From JAFGNV01 sp964612485 (GTDB lineage Bacteria; Chloroflexota; Anaerolineae; 4572-78; J111): a stretch of DNA of 64,000 bases. Location: NCBI GenBank assembly GCA_964612485.1, contig CAZTFF010000001.1:248001-312000 (forward strand). Reading direction: 5' to 3'. Position numbers and translations under genes: made by a program. Position 1 is the stretch's first letter. Each line of letters starts with the position of its first letter. Positions 18,141-26,330 of the stretch are shown here, in pieces. Under the pieces are notes generated by a model. The model had not been told where the DNA came from and ran no database searches. It was given only the letters and a program-made list of their open reading frames with translations.

Positions 18141-19007
18141 ATGACCTCATCAATGGCCGCTTATATCATCGATGTTGACCAACAAACCTTTGCCGCCCAG
18201 GTGATCGAACAATCCCACACCGTTCCGGTGGTGGTGGATTTCTGGGCCGAATGGTGCGGCCCGTGTAAAATGTTAGGCCCGGTTTTGGAAGAACTGGCCG
18301 CCGAGTACAACGGCAAGTTCATCCTGGCTAAATTAGATGTTGACAGCAATCCTAACCTGTCGATGCAGTACGGCGTGCAGGGTATTCCGGCGGTGAAAGC
18401 CTTTGTGAATGGCCAGGTGGTTCACGAATTCACCGGCGCGCTGCCCGAAAGCCAGGTGCGGCAGTTTATTGAACAAATCGTTCCCTCCCCCGCCGATTTG
18501 TATACCCACCAGGCGTACCAATGGGAAACCACCGGCCAGCCGGCCATGGCCATAGAAAACTATAAAGCCGCGCTGGAAGAACAGGCCGATCATTATCCGG
18601 CCATGCTGGGGCTGGGGCGGGTGCTGCTGGCCCAGGGTCAGGTTGACGAAGCGCTATCCGTGCTGGAAGCTATTCCCTCCGGCGCGCCCCAACGGGCCGA
18701 GGCCGATGCCCTGGTCGCGTCGGCTGAATTTCAACAGGAGTCTGCCGGGCAAGATGAGGCCGCCTTGCAGGCGCAAATCGAGGCCAATCCCCAGGATGTG
18801 GCGGCCCGGTACACGCTGGCCAGTTTGCTGGTGGCTCAAGAACACTACGCCGAGGCGTTGGAGCAGTTTCTGGAAGTGGTGCGCCGCGACCGCGCCTACA
18901 AGGAGGATGGCGCGCGCAAAGCGATGCTGGCCCTGTTTACCACCCTGGGCGAGGATCATGCTCTAACTCGGGGATATCGTCGAAAATTAGCCAATGTATT
19001 ATTTTGA
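18141..19007 (+). CDS. Thioredoxin-TPR protein (CnoX/YbbN-like)
   Basis: 288 residues. Residues 8-112 form a thioredoxin fold with active site W38-C39-G-P-C42 and the cis-proline loop GVQGIPAVKAF. The C-terminal 170 residues carry TPR-like helices (NYKAALEEQADHYPAMLGLG, VLLAQGQVDEALSVL, YTLASLLVAQEHYAEALEQF) as in YbbN/CnoX holdases, which bind unfolded clients and hand them to chaperones. Both cysteines of the CGPC site are present, so it should be redox active. It is cytoplasmic (no signal peptide). It lies 10 bp before a histidine kinase gene and is probably cotranscribed with it. Confidence in family is high; client proteins are unknown. Confidence 0.92.
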   Translation: MTSSMAAYIIDVDQQTFAAQVIEQSHTVPVVVDFWAEWCGPCKMLGPVLEELAAEYNGKFILAKLDVDSNPNLSMQYGVQGIPAVKAFVNGQVVHEFTGALPESQVRQFIEQIVPSPADLYTHQAYQWETTGQPAMAIENYKAALEEQADHYPAMLGLGRVLLAQGQVDEALSVLEAIPSGAPQRAEADALVASAEFQQESAGQDEAALQAQIEANPQDVAARYTLASLLVAQEHYAEALEQFLEVVRRDRAYKEDGARKAMLALFTTLGEDHALTRGYRRKLANVLF

Positions 19008-19017
19008 GTAACTGCTG

Positions 19018-20787
19018 ATGCTGAACGTGGAGAAACTTCAAACCCGCCCGAATACAGAACAACTGAATATATTGCTGGTAGATAATGATGAAGATGACTA
19101 TATCTTAACCCGCGATCTGCTGGCAGAAATTGAAACCCTGGATATTGAACTGGAATGGTTATCCGCTTACGATGAAGCGCTTGAGGCGATGCAGCAGCAT
19201 CAATATGATGTCTGCCTGGTTGATTATCGCCTGGGCGCGCGCAACGGCATTGAACTGATCCGGGAGGCGCAAATGCGCAATTGCCAGGCACCTCTCATCC
19301 TGATGACGGGCCACGGCAGCCACGACGTAGATATGGCGGCCATGCAGGCGGGCGCAGCCGATTATCTGGTGAAAGGCCAGGTGGATGCGGCGCTGCTGGA
19401 ACGCTCGATCCGCTATGCCATCGAGCGCAAACGCTGGGAAATTGCCACCCGCCGCGCCCACGATGAGCTGGAAAAGTGGGTTGAAGAACGCACCTCCGAA
19501 TTATCCAAAGCCAATGACATGTTGCGGGAAGAAATTGCCGAACGCCAGCGCCTGGAAAAACAGGTGCAGGAGTCTCTAAAACGGCGCGCCCGCCAGGTGC
19601 AAACCTCTACCGAGGTAGCGCAGGAGATTGCCGCCACCCCCAACCTGGACGTTTTGTTTGGCGAGGTGGTCAATCTGGTTCAAAAACGTTTTGGCTACTA
19701 TCACGCCCACGTTTACACGGTAGAAGATGGCGACCTGGTGATGCAGGAAGGAACCGGGGAAGCGGGCCGCAAGATCAAAGAGTCGGAGCATAAAATTCCG
19801 TTAGATGCCAAAAAGAGCCTGGTGGCCCGCGCCGCCAGAACCGGCGGTCCCGTACTGGTGGCCAACGTGCTCGAAGACCACAGTTGGCTGCCCAACCCGC
19901 TGCTGCCCGAAACCAAATCTGAGTTGGCCGTGCCCATCAAATTGGTGGATCAGGTATTGGGCGTGCTCGACGTGCAGAGTGACGAGGTGGGAACGCTGGA
20001 TGAAGAAGACCAGATCATGTTGATGGGCTTGTGCGGCCAGATTGCGGTGGCCATTAATAACCGGCGGCTGGAAGCCAAACGCCAGGAGGCCGAAGAAGCC
20101 CAGCGCAAACTGGTAGAAGAACTGAACGCTTTTGCCCACACCGTGGGCCACAACCTGCGCGATACCCTGGCCCTGATCATTGGCTATGCCGACCTGCTCA
20201 AAGAACAGGCCCGGCTGCCGGAAGAATTGCAGGAGTTTCTCAATGCCATTGCCCGCAATGGCCGTAAAATGAACACCGTTATTGAGGAACTGGAACTATT
20301 GGCCGGTATTCGCAAAGCCAAAGTAGAGATGAAACCCCTCAATATGGGCCGCATTATCGCCGAAGTGACCCAGCGGCTGGCCTATTTAATTGAAGAATAC
20401 CAGGCCCAGATCACGGTGTCGGAATATTGGCCGGTGGCCCTGGGCCATACGCCCTGGGTTGAGGAAGTTTGGGCCAATTATATCAGCAATGCGCTCAAAT
20501 ATGGCGGGCGCCCGCCCCGCGTGCAGTTGGGCGCTACCGAACGCTCCGACGGTATGATCCGTTTCTGGGTGCGAGACAACGGCCCGGGCCTGACCGCGGA
20601 AGAGCGCGCCCACCTTTTTACCGAATTCACCCGCCTGTCGCAGATGCGGGCCGGCGGCTATGGCCTGGGGCTGTCGATTGTGCGGCGGATTGTCACCCGC
20701 TTTGGCGGCGACATTGGCTGCGAGAGCGAGCCGGGAGAGGGCAGCGTATTTTATTTCACCCTGCCCAGCGCCCGCCATCGGGAATGA
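19018..20787 (+). CDS. Receiver-GAF histidine kinase
   Basis: 589 residues. The N-terminal receiver (18-135) has D69 in DVCLVDYRLGARNG and a lysine in YLVKGQ. A coiled coil leads to a GAF domain (about 200-345) with a GTGEAGRKIKESEHKIPLDA stretch like that of the second GAF of the 881-residue kinase. The kinase core is atypical: FAHTVGHNLRDTLALIIGYA carries the likely phospho-site H378 with GHN replacing the usual SHD or AHE. HATPase_c is clear (YISNALKYGG, RDNGPGL, GYGLGLSIV). It follows the thioredoxin gene by 10 bp and ends 36 bp before the convergent permease gene. The receiver may be the input from another kinase. Confidence 0.9.
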   Translation: MLNVEKLQTRPNTEQLNILLVDNDEDDYILTRDLLAEIETLDIELEWLSAYDEALEAMQQHQYDVCLVDYRLGARNGIELIREAQMRNCQAPLILMTGHGSHDVDMAAMQAGAADYLVKGQVDAALLERSIRYAIERKRWEIATRRAHDELEKWVEERTSELSKANDMLREEIAERQRLEKQVQESLKRRARQVQTSTEVAQEIAATPNLDVLFGEVVNLVQKRFGYYHAHVYTVEDGDLVMQEGTGEAGRKIKESEHKIPLDAKKSLVARAARTGGPVLVANVLEDHSWLPNPLLPETKSELAVPIKLVDQVLGVLDVQSDEVGTLDEEDQIMLMGLCGQIAVAINNRRLEAKRQEAEEAQRKLVEELNAFAHTVGHNLRDTLALIIGYADLLKEQARLPEELQEFLNAIARNGRKMNTVIEELELLAGIRKAKVEMKPLNMGRIIAEVTQRLAYLIEEYQAQITVSEYWPVALGHTPWVEEVWANYISNALKYGGRPPRVQLGATERSDGMIRFWVRDNGPGLTAEERAHLFTEFTRLSQMRAGGYGLGLSIVRRIVTRFGGDIGCESEPGEGSVFYFTLPSARHRE

Positions 20788-20822
20788 CGCGGGCGCGTTT
20801 TCAACCCGTTAGAAGCCTTCGC

Positions 20823-21566
20823 TTACCTTTCCTCCTCGCGCCAGGGGGCCAGCCGCCGGTCGAGCGTATCGATCACAAAATAAAGAATCAACCCCAGCAG
20901 GCTCATAGCCAGCACCCCGGCATACATTTGCGAGTACCGCAGCGCGCCCCAGCTTTCTACCAAAATGTAATACCCCAGCCCCGAGGTGGTGGCAAAGCTT
21001 TCGGCAAAGAATAACACGGCAATGGCCGTGCCCACGCTGATACGCAGCGCGGTCAGCACCGCCGGAATGGTGGCCGGAAAATAGACAAAGCGGAACAACG
21101 CCCGCCGCCCCGCGCCAATCGAGCGGACTGATAAAATGAGTTCCGGGCGCAGTTGAGCCGCTTCATCCCGCACCACCACCAAAATTTGGAAGAAAAGAAT
21201 GATGCCGATGATAAAGATTTTGCTGACATCGCCGGAGCCAAGCAAAATCAGGATGATGGGCAAAAAGACAATTTTGGGGATGGGATGAGCAATATAAATG
21301 AGGGGCGAAAAGATACGGTTCAGAACCGGCGTTTGCCCCAACCCCAGCCCAATCGGCACCGCCGCCGCCACCGACAGAACAATCGCCGCCACCACGCGCC
21401 AGGCCGAGACCAAAAAATGGCGGCCCAATTCTCCCCCAATTTGTTGAAAGAAAACAATCAAAACCTCAGTCGGCGGGGGAAAAACGTTCCGGTTGAGCAG
21501 CAGGGCCAAGAGCTGCCAGATCACCAGCGTGGCGGCCAGCCCTACGAATAAATCTCGCCATTTCAT
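20823..21566 (-). CDS. ABC transporter permease (SsuC/TauC-like)
   Basis: 247 residues with about six membrane helices, starting MKWRDLFVGLAATLVIWQLL, and the binding-protein-dependent permease loop near residues 150-170 (SIGAGRRALFRFVYFPATIP). Architecture matches the SsuC/TauC/NrtB group moving sulfonates, taurine, nitrate or thiamine precursors. Its first four bases overlap the end of the ATPase gene (21563-21566), so the two are translationally coupled. No substrate-binding protein gene is adjacent, so the substrate cannot be read from context. Confidence 0.88.
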   Translation of the reverse strand: MKWRDLFVGLAATLVIWQLLALLLNRNVFPPPTEVLIVFFQQIGGELGRHFLVSAWRVVAAIVLSVAAAVPIGLGLGQTPVLNRIFSPLIYIAHPIPKIVFLPIILILLGSGDVSKIFIIGIILFFQILVVVRDEAAQLRPELILSVRSIGAGRRALFRFVYFPATIPAVLTALRISVGTAIAVLFFAESFATTSGLGYYILVESWGALRYSQMYAGVLAMSLLGLILYFVIDTLDRRLAPWREEER

Positions 21567-22360
21567 ACGGCCGGTTCTCCCAGCAAATCGCGGAGCCGGT
21601 TGCAGCGCCGGAAGAATTCTTCTTGTTGTCGAAAATCGGGCGTGCCCGCTTGCGGGTTATCAACAATAAGGGATTCGCGGGTGGGTGGCTGGTTTAACAC
21701 CAGAATTTTCTGCCCCATAAAAATAGCTTCTTCAATATTGTGAGTTACAATGAGGGTGGTCAGGTTGCGTTCGGCCCGTAGTTCCAGGGTAAGCCGCTGC
21801 AAATCTTCGCGGGTCAGGGCGTCGAGCGCGCCAAACGGCTCGTCCATCAGCAGCAGATCGGGGTTGAGTACCAGGGTCCGGGCAATGGCCGCCCGCTGCC
21901 GCTGCCCGCCCGAAATTTGGTTGGGATATTGGCGGGCCACGTGAGCAATGCCCAGCCGGTTCAGCCAGTAATCTACCCGTTTGACTTTATCGGTGAGTAA
22001 TTCGTCAAAGGGCGTGTGTTTGCCGTCCGGCCCGTAAAAACGGCGAATATCCAGCCCCAGGGCCACATTATCCCACACAGTTGACCACGGCAGCAGGCCA
22101 TAATCTTGCAAGATCAGGCCGGTACGAGGACGGGGGTGGGTTACGGGTTGGCCGTCAACCACAATTTGCCCCGTGTTGGCGTGACGCAGTCCGGCAATAA
22201 GATACAGCAATGTACTTTTGCCGCAGCCGCTGGGCCCGATAATGGCCCACACCTCGCCCCGCGTGATCTCCCAGGAAAAGTTATCAAAAATGGTTGCCCC
22301 GCCGGAATAGGTGAAATCGATATGCTTTAATTGGATCATTGTTTCGTTTGTGTGGGTCAT
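21563..22360 (-). CDS. ABC transporter ATP-binding protein (SsuB/TauB-like)
   Basis: 265 residues from ATG 22360. The Walker A is GPSGCGKST, signature ISGGQRQRAAIARTL, Walker B LLLMDEPFGALD and H-loop VTHNIEEA: a complete import-type ATPase. The frame is open further upstream to 22651 but that part overlaps the MFS gene in another frame and is not coding. ATG 22339 (MIQLKHIDF) is an alternative start; neither has a strong ribosome site, which fits coupling to the MFS gene ending 15 bp upstream. An unusual insert follows the Q-loop: the RRFYGPDGKHTPFDELLTDK segment is longer than in SsuB. Partner of the SsuC-like permease. Confidence 0.9.
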   Translation of the reverse strand: MTHTNETMIQLKHIDFTYSGGATIFDNFSWEITRGEVWAIIGPSGCGKSTLLYLIAGLRHANTGQIVVDGQPVTHPRPRTGLILQDYGLLPWSTVWDNVALGLDIRRFYGPDGKHTPFDELLTDKVKRVDYWLNRLGIAHVARQYPNQISGGQRQRAAIARTLVLNPDLLLMDEPFGALDALTREDLQRLTLELRAERNLTTLIVTHNIEEAIFMGQKILVLNQPPTRESLIVDNPQAGTPDFRQQEEFFRRCNRLRDLLGEPAV

Positions 22361-22374
22361 AGATTGACTCGTGT

Positions 22375-23709
22375 CTATTTCCACCGCGGCTCGCGGACCG
22401 TCCAGTGCAGCAGGGCCAGCCCCAACAGGCTCAGCAGCACGCTGGCGGCAAAGGTTCCCTGGTAACTGACCGTAGCCAGCCAGCCGCCCAGCAAGGGCGC
22501 GATCAGATTGCCCACGCCCACCGTGGTGTTGGCCAGGCCAATGTAGGTGGGCCGTTGTTTGGGCGTTGAAAACTCCATCGCAATCAAAACGCCGGACACA
22601 ATCGACGCGCCGATAGCCGCCCCCAAAAAGAAAAAGACGGCATAGTACCATTCCGGGGCCGGGGCCAGCCAGGCCAGGGCAAACCCCACCGCGCCCATCA
22701 AAATACCCAATTCCAGCGAGACCTTATGCCCCAACCGGTCGGCCAGCAGGCCGGCCAGCAAATTGCCGCCGCCCTGGCCGATGAGCAGGGCAAAGGTATA
22801 CAGCCCCACGGTGCCGTCTGTTATCTGCCAGTTTTGCACCGCCGCCACCGTAACAAACCCCAGCCCCATCATACCCAGGGTAGCCAGAAAGCGGGCCTGA
22901 ACGTACCGCCGAAAATTGTGATCCTGCCGGATAATCTGGTTTAATTTGCGCCAAAAATGGTTAGTGCCCGGCGGGTCGGGGTCTACCGGCTGTACCGGCT
23001 CGCGGGTGAGCGATAGAAAGAACCAGCTTAAATTGATAAAAATGGCCGCGATCAGAAATGCGTATAAAAAATTATAAGGATAGGCGTAAGTTTCCAAAAT
23101 CCAACTGCTGGCCAGCGCGCCCAGCGCGCCGGTGCCGGTTCCTACAAAGGTGGCCGTGCCAAAAAAGCGCCCCCGCCGGTTAACGGGAAAACAACGGGCG
23201 ATCATATCCTGCCAGGCCGGGGCAATCGCGCCGGCCCCCAGTTGGTGCCAGGTATAGGTAATGAAAAACAAAGCCAGCGCCAGCCCGGCATAATCCGGCG
23301 CCAGCCAGGCAGACACCAGCCAGAACCACACCGGCAGCCGTTCCGCAAAAAAACCCAGGTTGATGACGATGGGCTTCTTGCGGGCCACGCGCTCGGTAGC
23401 CCCGGAGGTCAGGAGTTGGGGTAAAAACCAGCCGGCCTGCGCCAGCACGGCCACCAGGCCGATCACAAAGGGGTTCAACGTTAATTTGCTGACAAACAAC
23501 GGAATAATAGTGGCCGCCGAGACAAAATTATTGCCAAACCAAAAGGTGGCGCCATCCAAAAAATTAACCGTAAAGTTCCAACGGTAATTTTGTTTGACTT
23601 CATTCTCGATTTCCTGCTCGGTGCGGGCGGGCGTGGGGTGATCCAGTTGCAGCAGCCGGCGCCAGATACTGCGGGCCAGCCCGGTTTGGTGTCGATAGAT
23701 GGTTGACAT
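22375..23709 (-). CDS. MFS transporter
   Basis: 444 residues with about twelve predicted membrane helices and a soluble N-terminal lead of about 45 residues (RTEQEIENEVKQNYRWNF). MFS-like features are the conserved loop GATERVARKKP after helix 2 and the repeat AGLLADRLGHKVSLELG in the second half. It is the first gene of the MFS-ATPase-permease group, all on the minus strand with short spacing. It may export or import a compound related to the ABC substrate; nothing in the sequence defines which. Confidence 0.85.
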   Translation of the reverse strand: MSTIYRHQTGLARSIWRRLLQLDHPTPARTEQEIENEVKQNYRWNFTVNFLDGATFWFGNNFVSAATIIPLFVSKLTLNPFVIGLVAVLAQAGWFLPQLLTSGATERVARKKPIVINLGFFAERLPVWFWLVSAWLAPDYAGLALALFFITYTWHQLGAGAIAPAWQDMIARCFPVNRRGRFFGTATFVGTGTGALGALASSWILETYAYPYNFLYAFLIAAIFINLSWFFLSLTREPVQPVDPDPPGTNHFWRKLNQIIRQDHNFRRYVQARFLATLGMMGLGFVTVAAVQNWQITDGTVGLYTFALLIGQGGGNLLAGLLADRLGHKVSLELGILMGAVGFALAWLAPAPEWYYAVFFFLGAAIGASIVSGVLIAMEFSTPKQRPTYIGLANTTVGVGNLIAPLLGGWLATVSYQGTFAASVLLSLLGLALLHWTVREPRWK

Positions 23710-23881
23710 AGATTATTTTCCAGGTGAAATTAGGTATCCCGTATTGCGTGCGTAATACGCTAAAATGATTGAGCTAATGTACTCTTGAGAGGGCCGGAAG
23801 TCAATTTTGGGGGTGGACTGGTAAAACCGGGCAATCACGTTTATAATTATGTTTACACAATATCATGAAGTTAAGGAGTTT

Positions 23882-23957
23882 GGCCCTCACCCCACCCTCT
23901 CCCAGCGGGAGAGGGTGAACGTCCCCCTCCTTTTGGGAGGGGTTAGGGGAGGGCCAA
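23882..23957 (+). repeat. Dispersed palindromic repeat (CCCTCACCCC family)
   Basis: GGCCCTCACCCC, hairpin CCCTCTCCCAGCGGGAGAGGG and hairpin CCCCTCCTTTTGGGAGGGG, closed by TTAGGGGAGGGCC. It fills much of the 320-bp gap between the divergent MFS and M23 genes; the rest is AT-richer promoter-like sequence with TTGATGTTTACACA just before the M23 gene. Confidence 0.85.
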
Positions 23958-24029
23958 ACCAAGGTGAGCGTTCTAACTTAATGACATTGATGTTTACACA
24001 GTTAATTTTACCAACCAGGGGGTTAAACC

Positions 24030-25082
24030 ATGAGCAACTCGATGCAAGAAACCGGCGATGGCGTCCCTATTTCTGACGGCTTTGATTTTCCCGTTGGCCC
24101 GCGCGGCGACAACGTGGATGTGTTCAAAACGCACAAGATCGATACCGATCTGGTTGATCCGGCCTACTTCAAATCTTTTGGCGCCTGGCATCCCGGCGAA
24201 GATTGGAACGGGCGCGGCGGTGGCGATACCGACCTGGGTGATCCTATTTACGCCATCTCCAACGGTAAGGTGGTAGAGTTTGGCAATTATCCGCCCAGTT
24301 GGGGCAACCTGATTCTCATTGAACACGCCTTGCCCGACGGCAGCCGGGTCTGGTCGCAATACGCCCACCTGGACCGGATCACGGTCACGCAAAAGGGGCA
24401 AAAAGTGCGGCGGGGCCAGCAAATTGGTACGCTGGGCAAAGGGGCCAAAACCGATAAATATCCCCAGGGCCGCTGGATAGCCCACCTTCATTTTGAAATT
24501 CGCCGCGCCAACCTGCCCATCAACAACTGGACGCCGATGGTTAGAAATAAAGAGCAGGTGCTGGAAAATTATATCAATCCCACGCCCTTTATCAAGGCCC
24601 GCCGGCCCTTCAAATTTGAACAAACTCAGGATGCGGTGGGTAAGATACAAATTGTGGTTGACTCCCAGAAAACCAACCCCAAGGCCGGCTCCTTCCGTAA
24701 AGCCAATGTCGATCACTGGTACAGCGCGCCCTACGGCTTCCAGGGCACAATTCTGTGGACGTATGCGGCTGCTGAAGAAGAAGCCAACTGGGCCGAGTGG
24801 CGGCCCACCCTGCCCCAGGCCGGGCCGTGGGAAGTGTGGGTTTACATACCGGCTCAATACGCCACCACTACCAGCGCCTTTTACACGGTGGTTCATCAAG
24901 AGGGGCAGGAAGAAGTGCGGGTGAACCAGGGCGCGTTGGCCGACGAGTGGTTTTTGCTGGGCACTTACCCCTTTACCCCCGACAGCGGCTACGTGCGCCT
25001 CAGCGATGTAACCGGCGAGTCCGGCCAGGGCACGCCCTTAATGGTGGGCTTTGATGCGGTGTGCTGGACCAGGGCAAATTGA
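24030..25082 (+). CDS. M23-type peptidase with golvesin-like C-terminal domain
   Basis: 350 residues. The M23 (lysostaphin/LytM) core spans about 50-175: HPGEDWNG supplies the first His and Asp, YAHLDRI a further His, and HLHFEIRR the HxH motif, so the zinc site looks complete. Such enzymes cut peptidoglycan cross-links. The C-terminal 130 residues (WYSAPYGFQGTILWTYA, WEVWVYIPAQYATTTSA, GYVRLSDVTGE) resemble the golvesin/Xly carbohydrate-binding-like domain. No signal peptide is visible after MSNSMQETGDGVPISDG, so export would need another route. It stands alone between repeat-rich gaps. Family assignment of the core is firm; the C-terminal one is tentative. Confidence 0.85.
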   Translation: MSNSMQETGDGVPISDGFDFPVGPRGDNVDVFKTHKIDTDLVDPAYFKSFGAWHPGEDWNGRGGGDTDLGDPIYAISNGKVVEFGNYPPSWGNLILIEHALPDGSRVWSQYAHLDRITVTQKGQKVRRGQQIGTLGKGAKTDKYPQGRWIAHLHFEIRRANLPINNWTPMVRNKEQVLENYINPTPFIKARRPFKFEQTQDAVGKIQIVVDSQKTNPKAGSFRKANVDHWYSAPYGFQGTILWTYAAAEEEANWAEWRPTLPQAGPWEVWVYIPAQYATTTSAFYTVVHQEGQEEVRVNQGALADEWFLLGTYPFTPDSGYVRLSDVTGESGQGTPLMVGFDAVCWTRAN

Positions 25083-25119
25083 TAGACTCAGCACGGTAAC
25101 AAGACAAAGTTAGATTCAG

Positions 25120-25196
25120 TAGATCCAAATTTACCCCCTCTAACTCCCCCTCACGAGGGGGCCCCCTCACGAGGGGGGATTGAGGGGGGTAAATAT
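25120..25196 (+). repeat. Dispersed palindromic repeat (AGATCCAAATTTACC family)
   Basis: AGATCCAAATTTACCCCCTC, TAACTCCCCCTCACGAGGGG, a duplicated CCCCTCACGAGGGG hairpin and GGATTGAGGGGGGTAAAT. Related to the copies at 9738 (reverse) and 32944. Confidence 0.8.
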
Positions 25197-25240
25197 CCGA
25201 AGGTAACTCAAAAATTGGATCCACTGAGATTGACAAAATC

Positions 25241-25315
25241 TCTACCCCTTCGGTTCCCTGCCAGGGAGAGAACCAAGCCGCCTCTCCCCTTGCAGGGGGA
25301 TTGAGGGGGTAGAGT
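25241..25315 (+). repeat. Dispersed palindromic repeat, second unit
   Basis: CTACCCCTTCGGTTCCCTGCCAGGGAGAG followed by CCTCTCCCCTTGCAGGGGGATTGAGGGGGTAGAG. The outer ends CTACCCC and GGGGGTAG pair. Confidence 0.75.
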
Positions 25316-25343
25316 CGCCTGCCTCAACGCAACCTTCTTGCAA

Positions 25344-25431
25344 TTTAGCAAATCACCGCCAATGATTTAGCAAATCACCACCAATGATTTAGCAAATCAC
25401 CGCCAATGATTCGACAAATCACTGCCAATGA
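25344..25431 (+). repeat. Four tandem 22-bp repeats upstream of the HU-like gene
   Basis: Unit TTTAGCAAATCACCGCCAATGA starts at 25344, 25366, 25388 and 25410 with exact 22-bp spacing; the fourth copy has three changes. Across each junction GATTT-AGC-AAATC forms a small palindrome. Spacing of two helical turns places each copy on the same DNA face, as in iterons or operator arrays. Confidence 0.85.
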
Positions 25432-25494
25432 TTTGATGCCCCCCCCTCAAAATCAAAAAAAACGCTGTGAAAAGATCAAGGGTTACGAAAAGAC

Positions 25495-25530
25495 TACGAA
25501 AATTCGTAACATGTTTACGAAAATTCGTAA
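25495..25530. promoter_or_regulatory. Twin operator-like palindromes before the HU-like gene
   Basis: TACGAA-AA-TTCGTA (25495-25508) and TTACGAA-AA-TTCGTAA (25515-25530) are perfect inverted repeats with the same core. Their centres are 21 bp apart, two helical turns. The second covers the expected -35 region of the promoter with -10 TATAGT at 25542-25547. Confidence 0.65.
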
Positions 25531-25541
25531 CCAAATTGTGG

Positions 25542-25567
25542 TATAGTGGATGTAACTGATCAGTTAC
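25542..25567. promoter_or_regulatory. -10 box and perfect 16-bp palindrome near the transcription start
   Basis: TATAGT (25542-25547) is followed by the perfect palindrome GTAACTGATCAGTTAC (25552-25567), which would overlap the transcription start. The palindrome differs from the TTACGAA sites, so a second regulator or autoregulation is possible. Confidence 0.55.
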
Positions 25568-25610
25568 CTTCTATTCAAATTACTATTTTATCAACGAAAG
25601 GAGGGAGGCT

Positions 25611-26006
25611 ATGGCCTCCAAAATCCAAGCAGTCAATGTTTATCGACCACGGGTCAAACTGGGAAAAACCGCAACAATGGACGAATTGGTGCCCTATATT
25701 GCCGACCGCACCGGTCTGAACGAGGGCACCATCTCGATGGTGCTCAAGGAACTGCGCGATGCGGTGATCTTTTTTGCCCGTTCCGGGCGCGGCGCCAAAA
25801 TCGAGGGACTGGGCACTTACCTGCCCAAAGTGGCCCTGGACGGCCGGTTCAATGTTTCTCACCGGCTGGACGCGGACATCAAGAACGCGCTCAATACGCC
25901 CGGCGCGTTTCGGGGCGAGATAGAACATCGGGAAAACATCGGCAAAACCGCCGATGAGCTGGTGGCGTTTTGGAACACCGATAACCCCACCGATCCGGTG
26001 AGTTAG
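25611..26006 (+). CDS. HU/IHF-like DNA-binding protein
   Basis: 131 residues. The middle has the HU-fold pattern: helices LVPYIADRTGLNEGTISMVL and LRDAVIFFARSGRGAKIEG, then GLGTYLPKV, the beta-arm entry where bacterial HU has the F-x-V-R-x-R-x-x-R region. Lengths and the extended C-terminus (IGKTADELVAFWNTDNPTDPVS) fit the HU-HIG type of divergent HU proteins. A strong AAAGGAGGGAGG lies just before the ATG. It is expected to bind and bend DNA; whether it is architectural or a specific regulator is open. It is a single-gene unit with an elaborate control region upstream and a strong terminator downstream. Confidence 0.75.
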   Translation: MASKIQAVNVYRPRVKLGKTATMDELVPYIADRTGLNEGTISMVLKELRDAVIFFARSGRGAKIEGLGTYLPKVALDGRFNVSHRLDADIKNALNTPGAFRGEIEHRENIGKTADELVAFWNTDNPTDPVS

Positions 26007-26030
26007 CCGTTGGCCCGACAATTGAATATC

Positions 26031-26067
26031 AAGCCCGCCGGGGCTATCCCGGCGGGCTTTGTTTTTT
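26031..26067 (+). terminator. Intrinsic terminator after the HU-like gene
   Basis: AAGCCCGCCGGGG-CTAT-CCCGGCGGGCTT, a long GC stem, followed by TGTTTTTT. Confidence 0.92.
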
Positions 26068-26081
26068 CCCGGCCCTTCGCT

Positions 26082-26215
26082 AATCCCTCCCCTAACCCCT
26101 CCCAAAGGGAGGGGGATGTTGCTTTCTCTCTCAAAGGGAGGGGGATGTTGCTTTCTCTCTCAAAGGGAAGGGGATGTTGCTCCCTCCCACCGGGAGGGGT
26201 TGGGGTGAGGGTTAA
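26082..26215 (+). repeat. Expanded palindromic repeat with internal tandem copies
   Basis: The CCCTAACCCCTCCCAAAGGGAGGGG unit is followed by two further near-identical copies of a 30-bp segment containing GGGATGTTGCTTTCTCTCTC, then CTCCCACCGGGAGGGGTTGGGGTGAGGG. It fills most of the gap before the restriction-modification gene. Confidence 0.85.
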
Positions 26216-26330
26216 CATGGTTGTGTCTATTGCCGTACTCTCTCCATTTATGCTAAAATGGAAGGCAGGTTCAGTAATTTCAAATTTGCCGTTTTTCCCT
26301 CAAAATTCTTGAGCCATAGGAGCGCCCGCT

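Noticed and set aside
22361..22651. N-terminal extension of the ABC ATPase frame
   Set aside because: Lies fully within the MFS gene in another frame; the family core starts after 22360.
25344..25431. Possible CRISPR array
   Set aside because: Units are contiguous 22-bp repeats with no spacers and no cas genes nearby.
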